A stretch of DNA of 64,000 nucleotides. Source: Anisodus tanguticus. Its lineage: Eukaryota > Streptophyta > Magnoliopsida > Solanales > Solanaceae. Of the stretch, positions 11,843-22,079 are shown one piece after another; the stretch's first letter is position 1, and each line of letters opens with the position of its first letter. Position numbers and translations under genes: made by a program. Under the pieces are notes generated by a model. The model worked only from the letters and a program-made list of their open reading frames with translations, was not told the DNA's origin and ran no database searches. The DNA is taken from the NCBI GenBank assembly GCA_034509755.1, contig CM067559.1:15606501-15670500 (forward strand), given 5' to 3'.

Positions 11843-12009
11843 TATTAGTGAATATTAGTAGAATATTCACTATATATTTTGTAATTATTAGTGGTGTATA
11901 ATTGTGGTAATTATAGGATCCCTCTTGTATTAGGATTCCACATTGTACACACTATATTTATTTTTATTAATGAGAAAGGCTACCCAATGGAGATTAATAC
12001 AATTCTACA
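11843..12009 (+). repeat. 5' LTR of Copia C2 (167 bp)
   Basis: Starts TATTAGTGAATATTAG and ends ATTCTACA, exactly before the PBS. Both C4 LTRs have the same length and matching ends. The start is TATT and not the usual TGTT in all three copies. Confidence 0.8.
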
Positions 12010-12023
12010 TGGTATCAAGAGCC
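12010..12023 (+). other. Primer-binding site of C2 (initiator tRNA-Met type)
   Basis: TGGTATCAAGAGCC follows the LTR without a gap. TGGTATCA is the standard complement of the 3' end of plant initiator tRNA-Met. Confidence 0.85.
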
Positions 12024-12435
12024 AATAATCCTTCCCGGCCTAAAACCTAAAATTCGGCCGCCCTTTCCTTTCTCTTTCCTGCGCCAAACCACCCGTATAC
12101 CTCTGATGTACGCTGATATACAACTGTCCAGCCCTCCAATTCTACAAACAGCCCTGTATACATCTGGTATATCACTGATATACATCCCTTTTTTCCTGCC
12201 ATATCTCTCCCACAGGCCGTATACCCTCGTATACAAACCATACATGTCGTTATACACTCTGTATTCGACTGTTATACCCTCCCCATCACTATATACTACC
12301 ATACATCATTCTTAAGTCGTTATACACCTCGTATACGCCCGACACTGCCCCTTATATACCTCGTATACGTCATGAACCCCCTTATTGTTTTTCTCCTTTC
12401 TTTCGCCTCCTCTTCGGCAGCCTCCATAGCAGAGA
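12024..12435 (+). other. TATAC-rich leader of Copia C2
   Basis: In place of the gag core found in C3 and C5, this stretch holds a dense run of GTATAC, GTATAT and ATATAC words, spaced roughly 15-30 bp (12090-12375). C4 has the equivalent tract at 29091-29471. Chance frames cross it on both strands; none looks like a protein. Confidence 0.65.
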
Positions 12436-12780
12436 ACAACCATGGTTGTGGCAATGGCCAATGATGCATTGGTGGCAGAGGGGTTCGGGAAAGGCACTGG
12501 GCTTCCAGCAGGCGTCCAGCGACCGCGGCCCACCACACATTGAAGCTACTTCAGTGGTTCAACTGCTTGGGAGCACAACAGATGGGCCACAACCAACAGG
12601 CCCACCTTCAGGTAGCCAAGCACACCACCCCAGCCCAGTCGATGAGCCATAACCATCCGGTCCGGTTTTATGGAGCCCAAAGCAGCTGCCCATCAGACAG
12701 GGAGCTCAGCCAACGGGCCACAGCAATCCGGCCCAATTTCCTACAGCCCAACAGTCCGCTCCATGCCTTCCCTAATCTAA
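12436..12780 (+). pseudogene. Residual gag C-terminal tail of C2
   Basis: The stretch aligns with the Gln/Pro/His-rich segment before the protease in C4 (28681-29090, minus). In C3 and C5 the matching segment follows a full gag core. Repeated GGGCCACAACCA-like and CAGCCCA words reflect Gln- and Pro-rich codons. Several stops occur. With the core missing, this copy could not make a particle. Confidence 0.6.
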
Positions 12781-13262
12781 TTTGGGCCAGGCTTTCATCA
12801 CATTGACTCTTCGGCGTCCCGATAACGCGTGGTATATGGATACGGGCGTCACGTCTCACCTCATCAACAATTCTGGTAATCTTACTCATCAGCGAAATTT
12901 AAATACTCCACAATCTATTATAGTCAGAAACGATCATCGCATTTCAATTCAAGGGTTTGGACACACACTAACCCCACCACCGCATCTCACTTCTCCCTAA
13001 ATAACATTCTATATGCCCCAAATATTATCAAGAACCTAATCTCCATTAGAAAATTTGCCACTGATAATTTCGTATCAATAATTCTTTACCCGTTTGGGTT
13101 CTCTATAACGGACCTACGTACCGGAAAACTCCTCACGAGATGTAATAGTGATGGGGACCTCTATCCTTTCCTACCCACATCCGCTGCAAGTGTCAATCCT
13201 CCTACTGCTTTAGCAACAATCTCTCTGTCAACCCGGCACAATAGACTTGGACACTAAGAGCT
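12740..13262 (+). repeat. Tandem duplication unit 1 (523 bp, protease region)
   Basis: From about CTACAGCCCAACAGTCC to GACACTAAGAGCTC. The next 523 bp repeat it with about five differences. The unit covers the whole protease domain. Confidence 0.9.
12782..13256 (+). pseudogene. Copia C2 aspartic protease, first copy
   Basis: The translation contains WYMDTGVTSHL, with the catalytic DTG of retropepsin-type proteases, then IIVRNDHRISIQGFGHT, the hallmark following block. Protease cuts the Gag-Pol polyprotein inside the particle. The frame breaks after about 72 codons at HLTSP; a one-base shift brings back NNILYAPNIIKNLISIRKFATDN-type text, a known protease-adjacent block. The exact same break occurs in the second copy, so the frameshift predates the duplication. 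Confidence 0.75.
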
Positions 13263-13785
13263 CCTACAGCCCAACAGTCCGCTCCATGCCTTCCCTAATC
13301 TAATTTGGGCCAGGCTTTCATCACATTGACTCTTCGGCGTCCCGATAACGTGTGGTATATGGATACGGGCGTCACGTCTCACCTCATCAACAATTCTGGT
13401 AATCTTACTCATCAGCGAAATTTAAATACTCCACAATCTATTATAGTCAGAAACGATCATCGCATTTCAATTCAAGGGTTTGGACACACACTAACCCCAC
13501 CACTGCATCCCACTTCTCCCTAAATAACATTCTATATGCCCCAAATATTATCAAGAACCTAATCTCCATTAGAAAATTTGCCACTGATAATTTCGTATCA
13601 ATAATTTTTTACCCGTTTGGGTTCTCTATAACGGACCTACGTACCGGAAAACTCCTCACGAGATGTAATAGTGATGGGGACCTCTATCCTTTCCTACCCA
13701 CATCCGCTGCAAGTGTCAATCCTCCTACTGCTTTAGCAACAATCTCTCTGTCAACCCGGCACAATAGACTTGGACACTAGGAGCT
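13263..13785 (+). repeat. Tandem duplication unit 2 (523 bp, protease region)
   Basis: Second unit of the duplication. Differences from unit 1 include GCG to GTG near 13350, two changes near 13504-13510, one near 13605 and one near 13780. It is followed directly by the gag-pre-integrase region. Confidence 0.9.
13305..13779 (+). pseudogene. Copia C2 aspartic protease, second copy
   Basis: Same MDTGVTSH active-site motif (near 13359-13382) and the same inherited frameshift as the first copy. This copy sits in the normal position next to integrase, so the first is probably the extra one, though direction cannot be told from a tandem pair. Confidence 0.75.
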
Positions 13786-14571
13786 CCTATTTTTAATTTT
13801 CTTAGAAGCAATAATTTAATTCGTTGTAATAATGGGAAACTTGCCCAATAGTATTTTTCTTGTACTTTAGGCAAACATGTTCACTTTCTCTTTCAGTCTT
13901 CTTTAAGTGTTACGTTCTCTCCCTTTGACAATGTTCATGTAGACTTATGTACATCTCTCATTACCAGCTCACTGGTCATAAATTTTATCTCATCTTATTA
14001 GATGACTATTCTCACTTTATCTGGATTTATCCGCATAAATTCAAGTCTGAAGTGTTTGCCAAGTTTCTTGCATTCCGTGTCTATGTCAAAACACAATTTG
14101 AAAAAGACATAAAATTTCTTCAATGTGATAATGGTCGTGAGTTCAATAATTCCGCGTTTCATAATTTTTTCTTTACTAATGAAATGGTTTTCCGACTCTC
14201 GTGTCTCCACACCTCCGCCGAAAATGGCAAGGCCAAATGAATCATTCGCACTATCAATAACATGGTTCGTACGATCCTATTTCATGCCTCCCTCCCCCCC
14301 AACATTTTTGGTATAAGCTATCAAAATGGCCGAATATATCCTTAATATTTTGCCCACCCAAACTCTCCAAAATAGAACACCCACCGAAATTCTATTCCGT
14401 AGGATCCCAACTTATGACTACTTATGAATTTTCGGTTACCTGTGCTATTCGAACCTTGCCTCCATAGACCCGCATAAACTTGGACCCCGCACCACTCCTT
14501 GTGAGTTCTTAGGTTTTCCGCCCAATCATAGGGGATATCTATGCTATGACGTCTCTCCCCGCAAAATCATT
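13786..14571 (+). pseudogene. Copia C2 integrase
   Basis: After the protease comes a gag-pre-integrase-like zinc segment (LGKHVHF region near 13870), then the integrase core in 13947-14240: FYLILLDDYSHFIWIYP supplies the first Asp, FLQCDNGREF the second, and a S-AENGKAK segment the region of the catalytic Glu. Integrase inserts the cDNA into the genome. Frameshifts occur before 13947 and after 14240, and a stop follows GKAK. From about 14420, CYSNLASIDPHKL-like and PNHRGYLCYDVSPRKIIVS-like text marks the C-terminal region. Confidence 0.75.
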
Positions 14572-15280
14572 GTGTCTCGTCATGTCACGTTTAATGAAGC
14601 CATCTTCCCTTTTGCAAATATCCAAAAATTCCAAAACACTGACTATACGTTTCTAGACGACTCCGCAGTCTCCCTCATCTGCAACACACTACTCCGCCAT
14701 GACACCAATGTTCTGTCACGGTCGAAACCCACTGCTCAGGCACTGTCAGTTTTCGCCACCCCTGCCCCATCGTGTCTCCCATCACCGACATCAATCCAAT
14801 CGACCGCTACCTTCCATGTTCCGGCAGACACCGACACCCCCTATGTTACTATTCTGGCAGTAGTTGTAACCCACTCTGCCACGCCGACTCGGTCACCTCC
14901 CACTCGTGCCTCTGTTCACACCGGAACCTCACAGAACTTCTCACCACCGTCGCTCCAATCGGACTCGATTCCCCATACCCATCTGTATCCGACAACACTC
15001 CCACACCCAACCCACCACTCCGCCACCCTTACCACACCGTACGCCGAAACTTCAAAAACCAAACACCACCCCGTCACAACCCATCGATTCCACCTACCTT
15101 TCTCAGTCACCAGAACCCAACACTCATCACCCACACCCCGTCGACCCATCCTGACAACCAACCGACGCCACTACCTCAACAAACCCGACCTAGCAGACTA
15201 ACCAAAACCCGACCCTGCAACTTAACCCAAACTCGATACCCCACACATCTAACCAAACTGCCCCTACCTCCATCCACCAT
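14572..15280 (+). pseudogene. Copia C2 integrase-RT linker (Ser/Thr/Pro-rich)
   Basis: An open stretch (14572-15201) begins SRHVTFNEAIFPFANIQKFQ, the conserved segment after Copia integrase (compare C5: NHHVIFDETQFPFTKVH). It continues into more than 130 codons dominated by Thr, Ser, Pro and His. C-rich composition keeps several frames open by chance; only the first carries family text. Confidence 0.6.
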
Positions 15281-16095
15281 ATGGAAACCCATGCCCAACA
15301 CGGGATTTTCAAACCCAAAGTCCAATTTAACCTAAACATTCAAAACATATCCCCAATTTCTAAAAACCCAAAACTAGTCAAGCTTGACCCAAATTGGAAT
15401 GCGGCAATGCGTGAGAAATTTAATGCTTTAACAAATCAGCACACTTGGGATTTGGTTCCCAGACCAGATGGAGTAAATGTGATCCGTTGCATGTGGCTAT
15501 TTCGTTATAAATTCAGAGATGGTGGTGATTTAGAGCGATATAAGGTTAGACTTGTGGCCAATGGTACTAATCAGCATGAGGGTATTGATTGTGGTGAGAC
15601 ATTCAGTCTGGTTATAAAACCGGCCACCATTCGCATAGTTCTGAGCATTGATATGGGTAAGCATTGGCCAATTCATCATGTTGATGTGAATAATGCATTT
15701 TTACATGAGGACTTGAAGGAAACTGTTTACATGCATCAACCACCAGGTTTTGTCCGTCCTGCAACCCCTCATTATGTATGTCATCTCCGTAAGTCACTTT
15801 ATGGTTTGAAACAGACCGCAGAGCGTGGTTTGAACGCTTTGCACATTATATTATGCAAATTGTGTTTGTATGTATCAAGTGTGATAATTCTCTATTTATT
15901 TGTCATCGAGGTAGTAACATTGCTTACTTGTTGTTATATGTCGATGATATTGTCCTTACTGCGTCATCTGATGTGTTGAAAAATGAGATTATTGCATTGC
16001 TTAAAATCGAATTTGTTATGACTGACTTGGGAAAGTTAAGTTAGTTCTTGGGATTTCACTGACTAGATCTGCAGTTACTATATTTTGCCAACGTA
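15281..16095 (+). pseudogene. Copia C2 reverse transcriptase
   Basis: The RVT_2-type domain begins LDPNWNAAMREKFNAL, then WDLVPRPDGVNVIRCMWLF, VDVNNAFLHEDLKETVYMHQP and KSLYGLKQ. A frameshift near 15820-15855 moves the rest to the frame reading CIKCDNSLFICHRG and LLLYVDDIVLTASSD, with the catalytic YVDD at about 15939-15950. A stop follows near 16042. The enzyme would copy retroelement RNA to DNA. Here NNAF replaces the usual KNAF. Length and order are otherwise normal. Confidence 0.85.
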
Positions 16096-16099
16096 AGTA

Positions 16100-16748
16100 T
16101 GTAGAGGAGATTGTGTTCAGGGCTAAAATGATGAACTGCAAGATCATGCCCACTCCAGTTGACTCAAAATCAAAGCTAAGTGTTGTTAATGGTGCTCCAG
16201 TGTCCGATCCTACTTTGTATAAGAGTATTGCAGGTGCACTACAGTATCTTACTTTCACCAGGCCTGATATTGCTTATGTCGTTCAGCAGATGTGCTTATT
16301 TATGCATCATCCCAGAGAGCCTCATTTCACTGCTCGTAAACGTATCATTTGATATGTTAAGGACACATTTGATTATGGATTGCATATATACCTCTCTGCA
16401 CCGACCAGGTTGTTATTATATATAGATGCAGATTGGGCAGGTTGTCCGGACACGCGACGCTCCACCTCTGCATACTATGTGTTCTTAGGGGATAATCTCA
16501 TTTCATGGTCTGCCAAGAGGCAAGCCACCCTATCTCGTTCGAGTGCTGAAACAAAATTTAGAGGTGTTGCAAATGTTGTTGCTGAGATCTGCTGGCTCCG
16601 AAACCTTCTTTTAGAGCTCCAATGTCCATTGTGTAAGGCGTCTTTGGTATATTGTGATAACATATCCGCCGTTTATTTATCTGACAATCCGATTCAACAT
16701 CAGCGAATCAAACACTTTTAGATAGATATACACTTTGTTCGGGAAAAA
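16100..16748 (+). pseudogene. Copia C2 RNase H, 3'-truncated
   Basis: Segments in two frames: PTPVDSKSKLS, YKSIAGALQYLTFTRPDIAY (16113-16352), then YIDADWAGCPDTRRSTSAY, SWSAKRQATLSRSSAE and LVYCDNISAVYLSDNP (16380-16721). The copy ends soon after the HFVRE block at about 16748. A stop follows KHF where related copies continue. Confidence 0.8.
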
Positions 16749-17427
16749 AAATTTATTGGACAAAATTTAAGTTGAGTCACTGAAAGCGTAAAAATCTCAA
16801 AATTGATTGACACAACTTTAAGGGACGCGTTTTGGTCCACAAAATACACAATTCTGGCCAGAGAGTCTTTTGGAAGTCTATGAAACTCAAAAGTCTTCTG
16901 GCCATATTATGGAGCTTGACATTCTGATATTAACAGGAATACTCGCTCTTTTCCATTTTATATATGAAGGTCTTTGATTTGGTATAATCTAAAATAATTT
17001 ATAGAATTGTATGATTAGAGATCATTTCAAGATATAAAGATAAATTTAAAGTTAAATTGTTACTAAATATAAAAAGATATTATTATTCTTTTAGATAGAT
17101 TAAAAAAGAAAGAATGTTTTATAAATTGGAACTGAGGGAATATTAAATTTGTTCAACCTGTTTGACCAAAAATTATGGTACAAATTCAGTAGACTAAAAC
17201 TAATCTTTCTGTGGTACAAATTCAGTTGACTAAAACTAATCTTTTTATGGATACCGTTGAAATCCTATTTTAAAACAATCAATTTTTCCCATTTATCAAT
17301 TATACTAAACGAGTTTAGGGAAAGCATTTGAATGTAGAATTTAAGAGGTTCCGTGTTTGAAAAACTTAACTTTTTTTTTTTTTTTTTTTAATTTCCACGA
17401 ACTTAATTATTTAAGAGTAATGTAGTA
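16749..17427. other. Unassigned AT-rich DNA; no gene
   Basis: Holds a two-copy tandem of about 36-40 bp (17175-17250, unit GGTACAAATTCAGT-GACTAAAACTAATC) and a poly-T run near 17370-17390. No coding frame or known element is visible. Confidence 0.4.
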
Positions 17428-17700
17428 CTCCTCCATTTCAAAATAAATGGATTTGGGGGGGAGGTGACACACCCCTTAAGAAATTTAATTAAAGGGTAAT
17501 TTATCAATATTACCCTTTGTTTTTTCCCAACTTTTCTTAAAAAAGATAGTCAATATTGAGATTTTTAAAAGACTCATTAAAGAGAAGGGTAATTTTGGAG
17601 AAAATTAATTAATAAATATATCTTTGTATTTTGAAAAATTCATTTATTTTTTTTATTATAAAAAAATACAAGAAATTCATTTATATTGAAATGGAGGGAG
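17428..17700. mobile_element. Stowaway-like MITE (273 bp)
   Basis: Inverted ends CTCCTCCATTTCAAAATAAATG and, on the other strand, CTCCCTCCATTTCAATATAAATG. TA target duplications lie at 17426-17427 and 17701-17702. This is the ordinary Stowaway (Tc1/mariner-derived) form; there is no coding capacity. Confidence 0.85.
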
Positions 17701-17869
17701 TATAACTCAACCTTCTTCCCCAACTAACTCATTCTTCACGCAATTGCGGCCTTTTAAAGCTTCAACGAAGAATATATGTAAGCAAGCAGAGGTGGATATT
17801 CCATGATTTGACGTTACGAGTCATGTTCAGAATTATACAACATTTGTTTGATTTATTGGGTGTGAGATT

Positions 17870-18984
17870 TGTTGGAAATTTGCCTTTGGCGGGAGTTGCG
17901 ACCGACCAACTTTAACGGCTTAAACACTAGTGTAACGTATGTTGGAGAATCCGGTTCTTCACACATGCATGATCTACTAAGTACGTAGATAACCGTAGGG
18001 CCAAGAATCGTCAAATTTCATTGAGAAATGAAAGAGATATTGGTTCACGAAGTAAGGTGTTTGAAGCATGGAAAGTGTGGTATTGTGTGTAATTCTCCCT
18101 CATCGGTAGAGGAAGAAAGAATTGTTGTGTATATAAGATTCGAAATTGGTTTGGGGTTTGGGACCCCAAGGGGTATCCCATGTGTTTAAAGGAGGGAGGA
18201 CCTAGATGTGCTTCGGTTCGAGGAAAGACCACACGCGCGCCGCCGCCGCCCGCCCGTCCCGTCCGGTTCCGGGTTCTCGGGTTCTCGGGCTGCTGGCGGC
18301 TGCCTGAAGTTTCAAGATGTGCAGTTTGGTCCCTCAAGTTTCCAGAATCTGGACAGTCAAAGCAGTTGCCAAGCACTCAATTCAGCCATTTATTTTGGCT
18401 GAATTACTCCTCCTATAATGGCCAAATCCGTTGGTCTTTCACCATTTATGTTGGTGGCTTTACTACCTCCATAATGGCCATTATTTGGCTATTATGGAGG
18501 CAGTTTTTCAGCCCCTCCCTCACCTATATAAACACCCCCTTACACCATTGTTGAGCACCAAGACATATGCACGAAAATACAGAAAAACAGTGCACGAAAA
18601 TACACAACCGAAATAGTTTTCTTCCTACAACTTCCAAGCATCATTTCGTTACTCAATATTCTTCACGGTAGCTCTTGAGTTTCCTTTGCTCAAGGGTTCC
18701 ATTGCTGTTTTATCTTGGGAGACAAATTGTCCAGGACGTATAAAGGATACATACGGGGCAATATTGTCTTAAGGACAGAGTGCTACACTCGACTCAGCAA
18801 AAACCAATTTATATTTTTCCATCTTCTATAAAACTGGAATTTCCAGTTTTTACTTGTGTAACTATTGTAATTTTCAGATTCCATGTTGAATTATTGAATC
18901 TTTGTTTATCTTTTCGAATACTTGTAATAGTTAAATACTTCCCGTACTGCTTTATAAAGTACCATAGAGAAAAATCTCCCAACA
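17870..18984 (+). repeat. 5' LTR (1115 bp) of the 17.87-kb Copia element
   Basis: Contains a TATA-like CCTATATAAACACCCCC at about 18509-18540 (likely promoter) and a GC-rich CGG/CGGGTTC block at about 18230-18300, where the family copies differ in length and content. Frames across the GC-rich block are spurious. Confidence 0.9.
18511..18540 (+). promoter_or_regulatory. LTR promoter TATA box
   Basis: CTATATAAACACC sits about 470 bp before the LTR end, a normal distance for R-U5. The same text occurs in the 3' LTR near 23710. The solo LTR near 31110 has a matching TATATAGG on its strand. Confidence 0.5.
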
Positions 18985-19260
18985 ACTTAAGACAATATTT
19001 GTATAGTATTACTATTAGTGTTCGAAAGATGTCGGTCAAAAGTTGTGTGACCAAATCTGGATATGGAAATGGTTTTTTGGTAGAAGAGAGTGATGATGAT
19101 GAACGTGTTCATGGTGTCACCGCTACCAAGACTGGTGGGAACAAGCGCTCACGAGAGCCTGAGGATGTCAACTGGGACAAGAGGAGAAGAGTGAAGATGT
19201 TATTCTATCTTGTAGCAGAAGGCCTATATCTGGTCCCGGACAAAGGATCCGAATAATGGT
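18985..19260 (+). pseudogene. gag-like N-terminal fragment of the 17.87-kb element
   Basis: An ATG at 19029 opens about 75 codons ending at 19256: a short Asp/Glu-rich stretch (EESDDDER) followed by basic KRSREPEDVNWDKRRRVKMLFYLV. The KMLFYL motif resembles the start of the Copia gag UBN2 domain (W-KKVLFYL), which I recall for related elements. The rest of gag is not readable; a tandem repeat array begins 480 bp downstream. Confidence 0.4.
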
Positions 19261-19734
19261 GAGAAGGAAATGGACACTCAGTCTGATGAAGTGACTGAAG
19301 TGAGCCAGAATCCGAAATTGGGATAAGTATTTTTCTTACTTGTCAAGAATAAGGATTAAATGATAAGTATTTTTCTTACTTGTCAAGAATAAAGGTTAAA
19401 TGATGTCTGATTAAAAAAATAGATTAAAGTAAGGAGGAATATGAAAATAATTTATATTCCTTACGCTTTAACAAATCAGAAGTTTAATCTCATCTTCTTT
19501 CCCGTTTAAAGATTGGATTTGGTAAACGACTTAAAAAGATTCGTTCTTTTAAGTGTAATAATTAAAAGTGTGTAAAGTATGTCGCACATACAATGGAGAA
19601 TGATCCACTAACTGTGCGAAAACTCTTACCACTCTTAAGTAAGCGCCAAGAATTATCTGGGCACCAATCATAACGGAAGAAGTCTAAAAGTTAATGACGT
19701 TGAGCCTGTCATATTATTTGACAGAAGATCCTTC

Positions 19735-19950
19735 ATAGGATGATATTGGACACTCAGTCATACAAAGCCTCCGGGCGACTAGAGTGGGCCAAAATTCCTT
19801 TGATAGGATGATATTGGACACTCGTCATACAAAGCCTCCGGTGACCGGAGTGGGCCAAAATTCCTTTGATATGATGATATTGGACACTTAGTCATATAAA
19901 GCCTCTGGGCGACTGGAGTGGGGCCAAAATTCATTTAATAGGAAAAGTAA
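19735..19950 (+). repeat. ~60-65 bp tandem repeats inside the 17.87-kb element
   Basis: At least three copies of a unit with ATTGGACACTCAGTCATACAA, AAGCCTCCGG and GAGTGGGCCAAAATTC, starting near 19744, 19811 and 19876. Weaker copies lie near 19950 and 20025-20070. They occupy the gag/protease zone and carry no open frame. Confidence 0.75.
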
Positions 19951-20539
19951 TGGACACCTAGTAAGGTGGGCCAGAGTTTTCAGGTCCTGAATGATCTGAA
20001 GGCCTAAAGAAAGGCAAGAAAGAAATTGGACACTCGACCGCCAAAGCAACCGGAGTAGGCCGAGTATCTAGATCACAAATGATCCGGTTACGCCCTAACC
20101 ACGGGCAAGAGGTTGTTCATGTGAAGCAACACCACCTCTAAAGTAGAAGGGGTGGAGAGGTTGTCCTCAATAGGACTTCAAGGAATGAGATCACTCTAAA
20201 AGAGGTGATACATGTTCCTAACTTGGTTAAAGGACGTTGTTGGTCAAATCGATTTGAGACTAGTCCAACAGGTCCGTAATAACTAAGAGTGGTACAATAT
20301 GTCTATAGCCAAATGAATGATATATTGTAATCCGTGCATCTATGACATCATAGATTAAGACACGTTAAATAGCAAGTCATTCAAAAGCTAACGATGTTGT
20401 GATTGTTGCCTACATCGTCGACATAAACCCTCAAAATGAATGTGAGGTAGAGGAAGAGGCAAAATCACCTTTCCAAATTCCGTCAAGGGAATAGCGAAAG
20501 AAGCACCGCTCCTCTAGAACTTAGTCACACCTACTTGGG

Positions 20540-20960
20540 TAATTTGAAGTTTATACAAAATAGAGGGGGGAGACAAGTACGTTGTGATCTTCATTGATGA
20601 TGGTACAACGTATGGAATCCTTTGTTTATTGAAAAGCAAAGATGAAGTTGTTGAAGCCTACAAAGCAAGAAGTTGAAAATCAACTAAGCCTACGGATTGA
20701 GAAATTCGTAGTGATAGAGGGGGAGAATGTGAAGCATCGTTCATTAAACGAATGTTCATTTCTCACCTCAGTCTAACGGTGTTAGCCAAGCGCGAAGTCG
20801 TACGCCCAAACTATGAGGGGTAGCTTGGTAAAAGATGGGCTACCGAAATAGGTCAAGTTCGACCTAAGACTGTAGATTGCATATCCACTGGATCTGTAAA
20901 TAACAGTAGTGCTGATCGTCTCTTGGCATCAAAGAATGCTGAATTCTTTTAAGATAGCTT
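20540..20960 (+). pseudogene. Integrase-like remnant of the 17.87-kb element
   Basis: In one frame the text reads DKYVVIFIDDGTTYGILCLLKSKDE, matching the Copia integrase core around the first catalytic Asp. EIRSDRGGECEASFIKRMF follows with the second (SDRGGE). After a shortened segment comes KTVDCISTG, the post-integrase region. Internal stops and a deletion between the second Asp and the Glu region make it inactive. Confidence 0.7.
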
Positions 20961-21339
20961 TCCTTGAAAAAAAGGAAAAAGGAGTAATTGCTCAAGGTTA
21001 ACAAGAACCCACGAGGGCCTGACTGTCCGGAACTAGACGTTCCGTATCTACAGGACTCGAAAGTTGCTGGCTATCCGGAACTTAATATTTCAGATCTGCA
21101 GAACTCAGGGATTCTAGATGTTGAATCGAGACAGAGCAAAGAAGGGGACAAAGACTTGTTCCAGTCCTTCTAGCTTGTATGGTTAATAATGAACCATGAA
21201 CAATTAACAAATAATTGTTATCTCCAAAAACGCTGCTTTGGAAAGAAGCTAAAGGGAGAAATAGATTCTATATATAGAACCATACTTGTGTAATGGTTAA
21301 TCTTCTTCCGGGAAAAGAACCTTTGGGTTGTAAAAAGTG

Positions 21340-21500
21340 TTCCCCTGTGAGTAGCTTCACATCCAGGGCCATTGTAATCTTACATGGCATGGGTGTTGAA
21401 ACAGCCTTCCAAACCGGAGAGTTGGAAGAAGAGGATCGTAATTGGTTTGTCGAATCTGTTGGGCTTCTTCCCGAACTTTCATTTTGGTCCCCGAAATGTT
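21340..21500 (+). pseudogene. Reverse transcriptase remnant of the 17.87-kb element
   Basis: The frame reads VETAFQTGELEEEDRNW, an altered form of the RT block normally seen as V-K-TAF-NGELEEEIYM. No YVDD box was found up to 22000. RT is reduced to scraps, and stop-rich sequence surrounds it. Confidence 0.6.
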
Positions 21501-22079
21501 AACATTTTGGTCCCGAAAGTCTCGGATAAAACGAAACAATGAATCGATCACGAAACATTGACTCGAAGTTAGAAAGCCAACGGTTGGAAAACCAACGGTC
21601 TTAGAGTGAAAATCATATTGAAACAAAGTCTCGATATGAAAGATATGAGTATCACGAGATGACATCTTAGGAATTGGATTTCTAAGACATCTAACGGATG
21701 GTCGATAGTTGATGAGTCTCGTTGAAGCCACCAATGGATATGAATCATAGAACCGATTGGAATCATGGTGCACCCATAGACAAGGAGCGATATGCTCAAA
21801 GTCACGTGTAATTCAATGTATTGTACACACTACAACCGACCGGTATCGTCCAACAAACAGATCGGTTGAACTAAGGTTCACCGATGATCTTAATACATGA
21901 TCAATAGAAGGCGTTAAGTCGGATATGACGATATCGAATTATTCGCTTATCTACGAATTATAGTATTCGGATGTCCAAGCGGTTCGAGAGAACACGGTGA
22001 TGCAAACCGGACATCGATCGAAGAACACCAAAGCCACAAGTAAATGTGTATGGTGGTTCTTGGAAAATCCTCTAAGCAA

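Larger units (their letters stand above)
11843..16748 (+). mobile_element. Copia element C2, gag-core-less, 3'-truncated
   Basis: Order on the plus strand: LTR (11843-12009), PBS, TATAC-rich leader, gag tail, duplicated protease, integrase, linker, reverse transcriptase, RNase H. The sequence stops matching Copia at about 16748, so the pol C-terminus, PPT and 3' LTR are missing. It is the same subfamily as C4 (25859-29653): both have a 167-bp LTR and lack the gag core. Many frameshifts and stops show it is inactive. Confidence 0.85.

Noticed and set aside
12015..12302. Antisense frames of 60-95 codons in the C2 leader
   Set aside because: Produced by the TATAC/GTATA repeats, which lack stops in some frames; no family text.
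14916..15161. Overlapping frames in all orientations at 14772-15335
   Set aside because: C-rich linker of the Copia polyprotein; only the frame starting SRHVTFNEAIF carries retroelement motifs.
16740..16760. Shared ATTTATTGGACA text at the C2 break and outside the C4 5' LTR (29661-29672)
   Set aside because: Only 12 bp in AT-rich DNA; not enough to claim a common insertion site.
18180..18554. Open frame of 124 codons (also 23386-23739 and 31474-31776) crossing GC-rich DNA
   Set aside because: It lies wholly inside the LTR of the 17.87-kb Copia family, has low-complexity Pro/Arg text, and its frame changes between copies.
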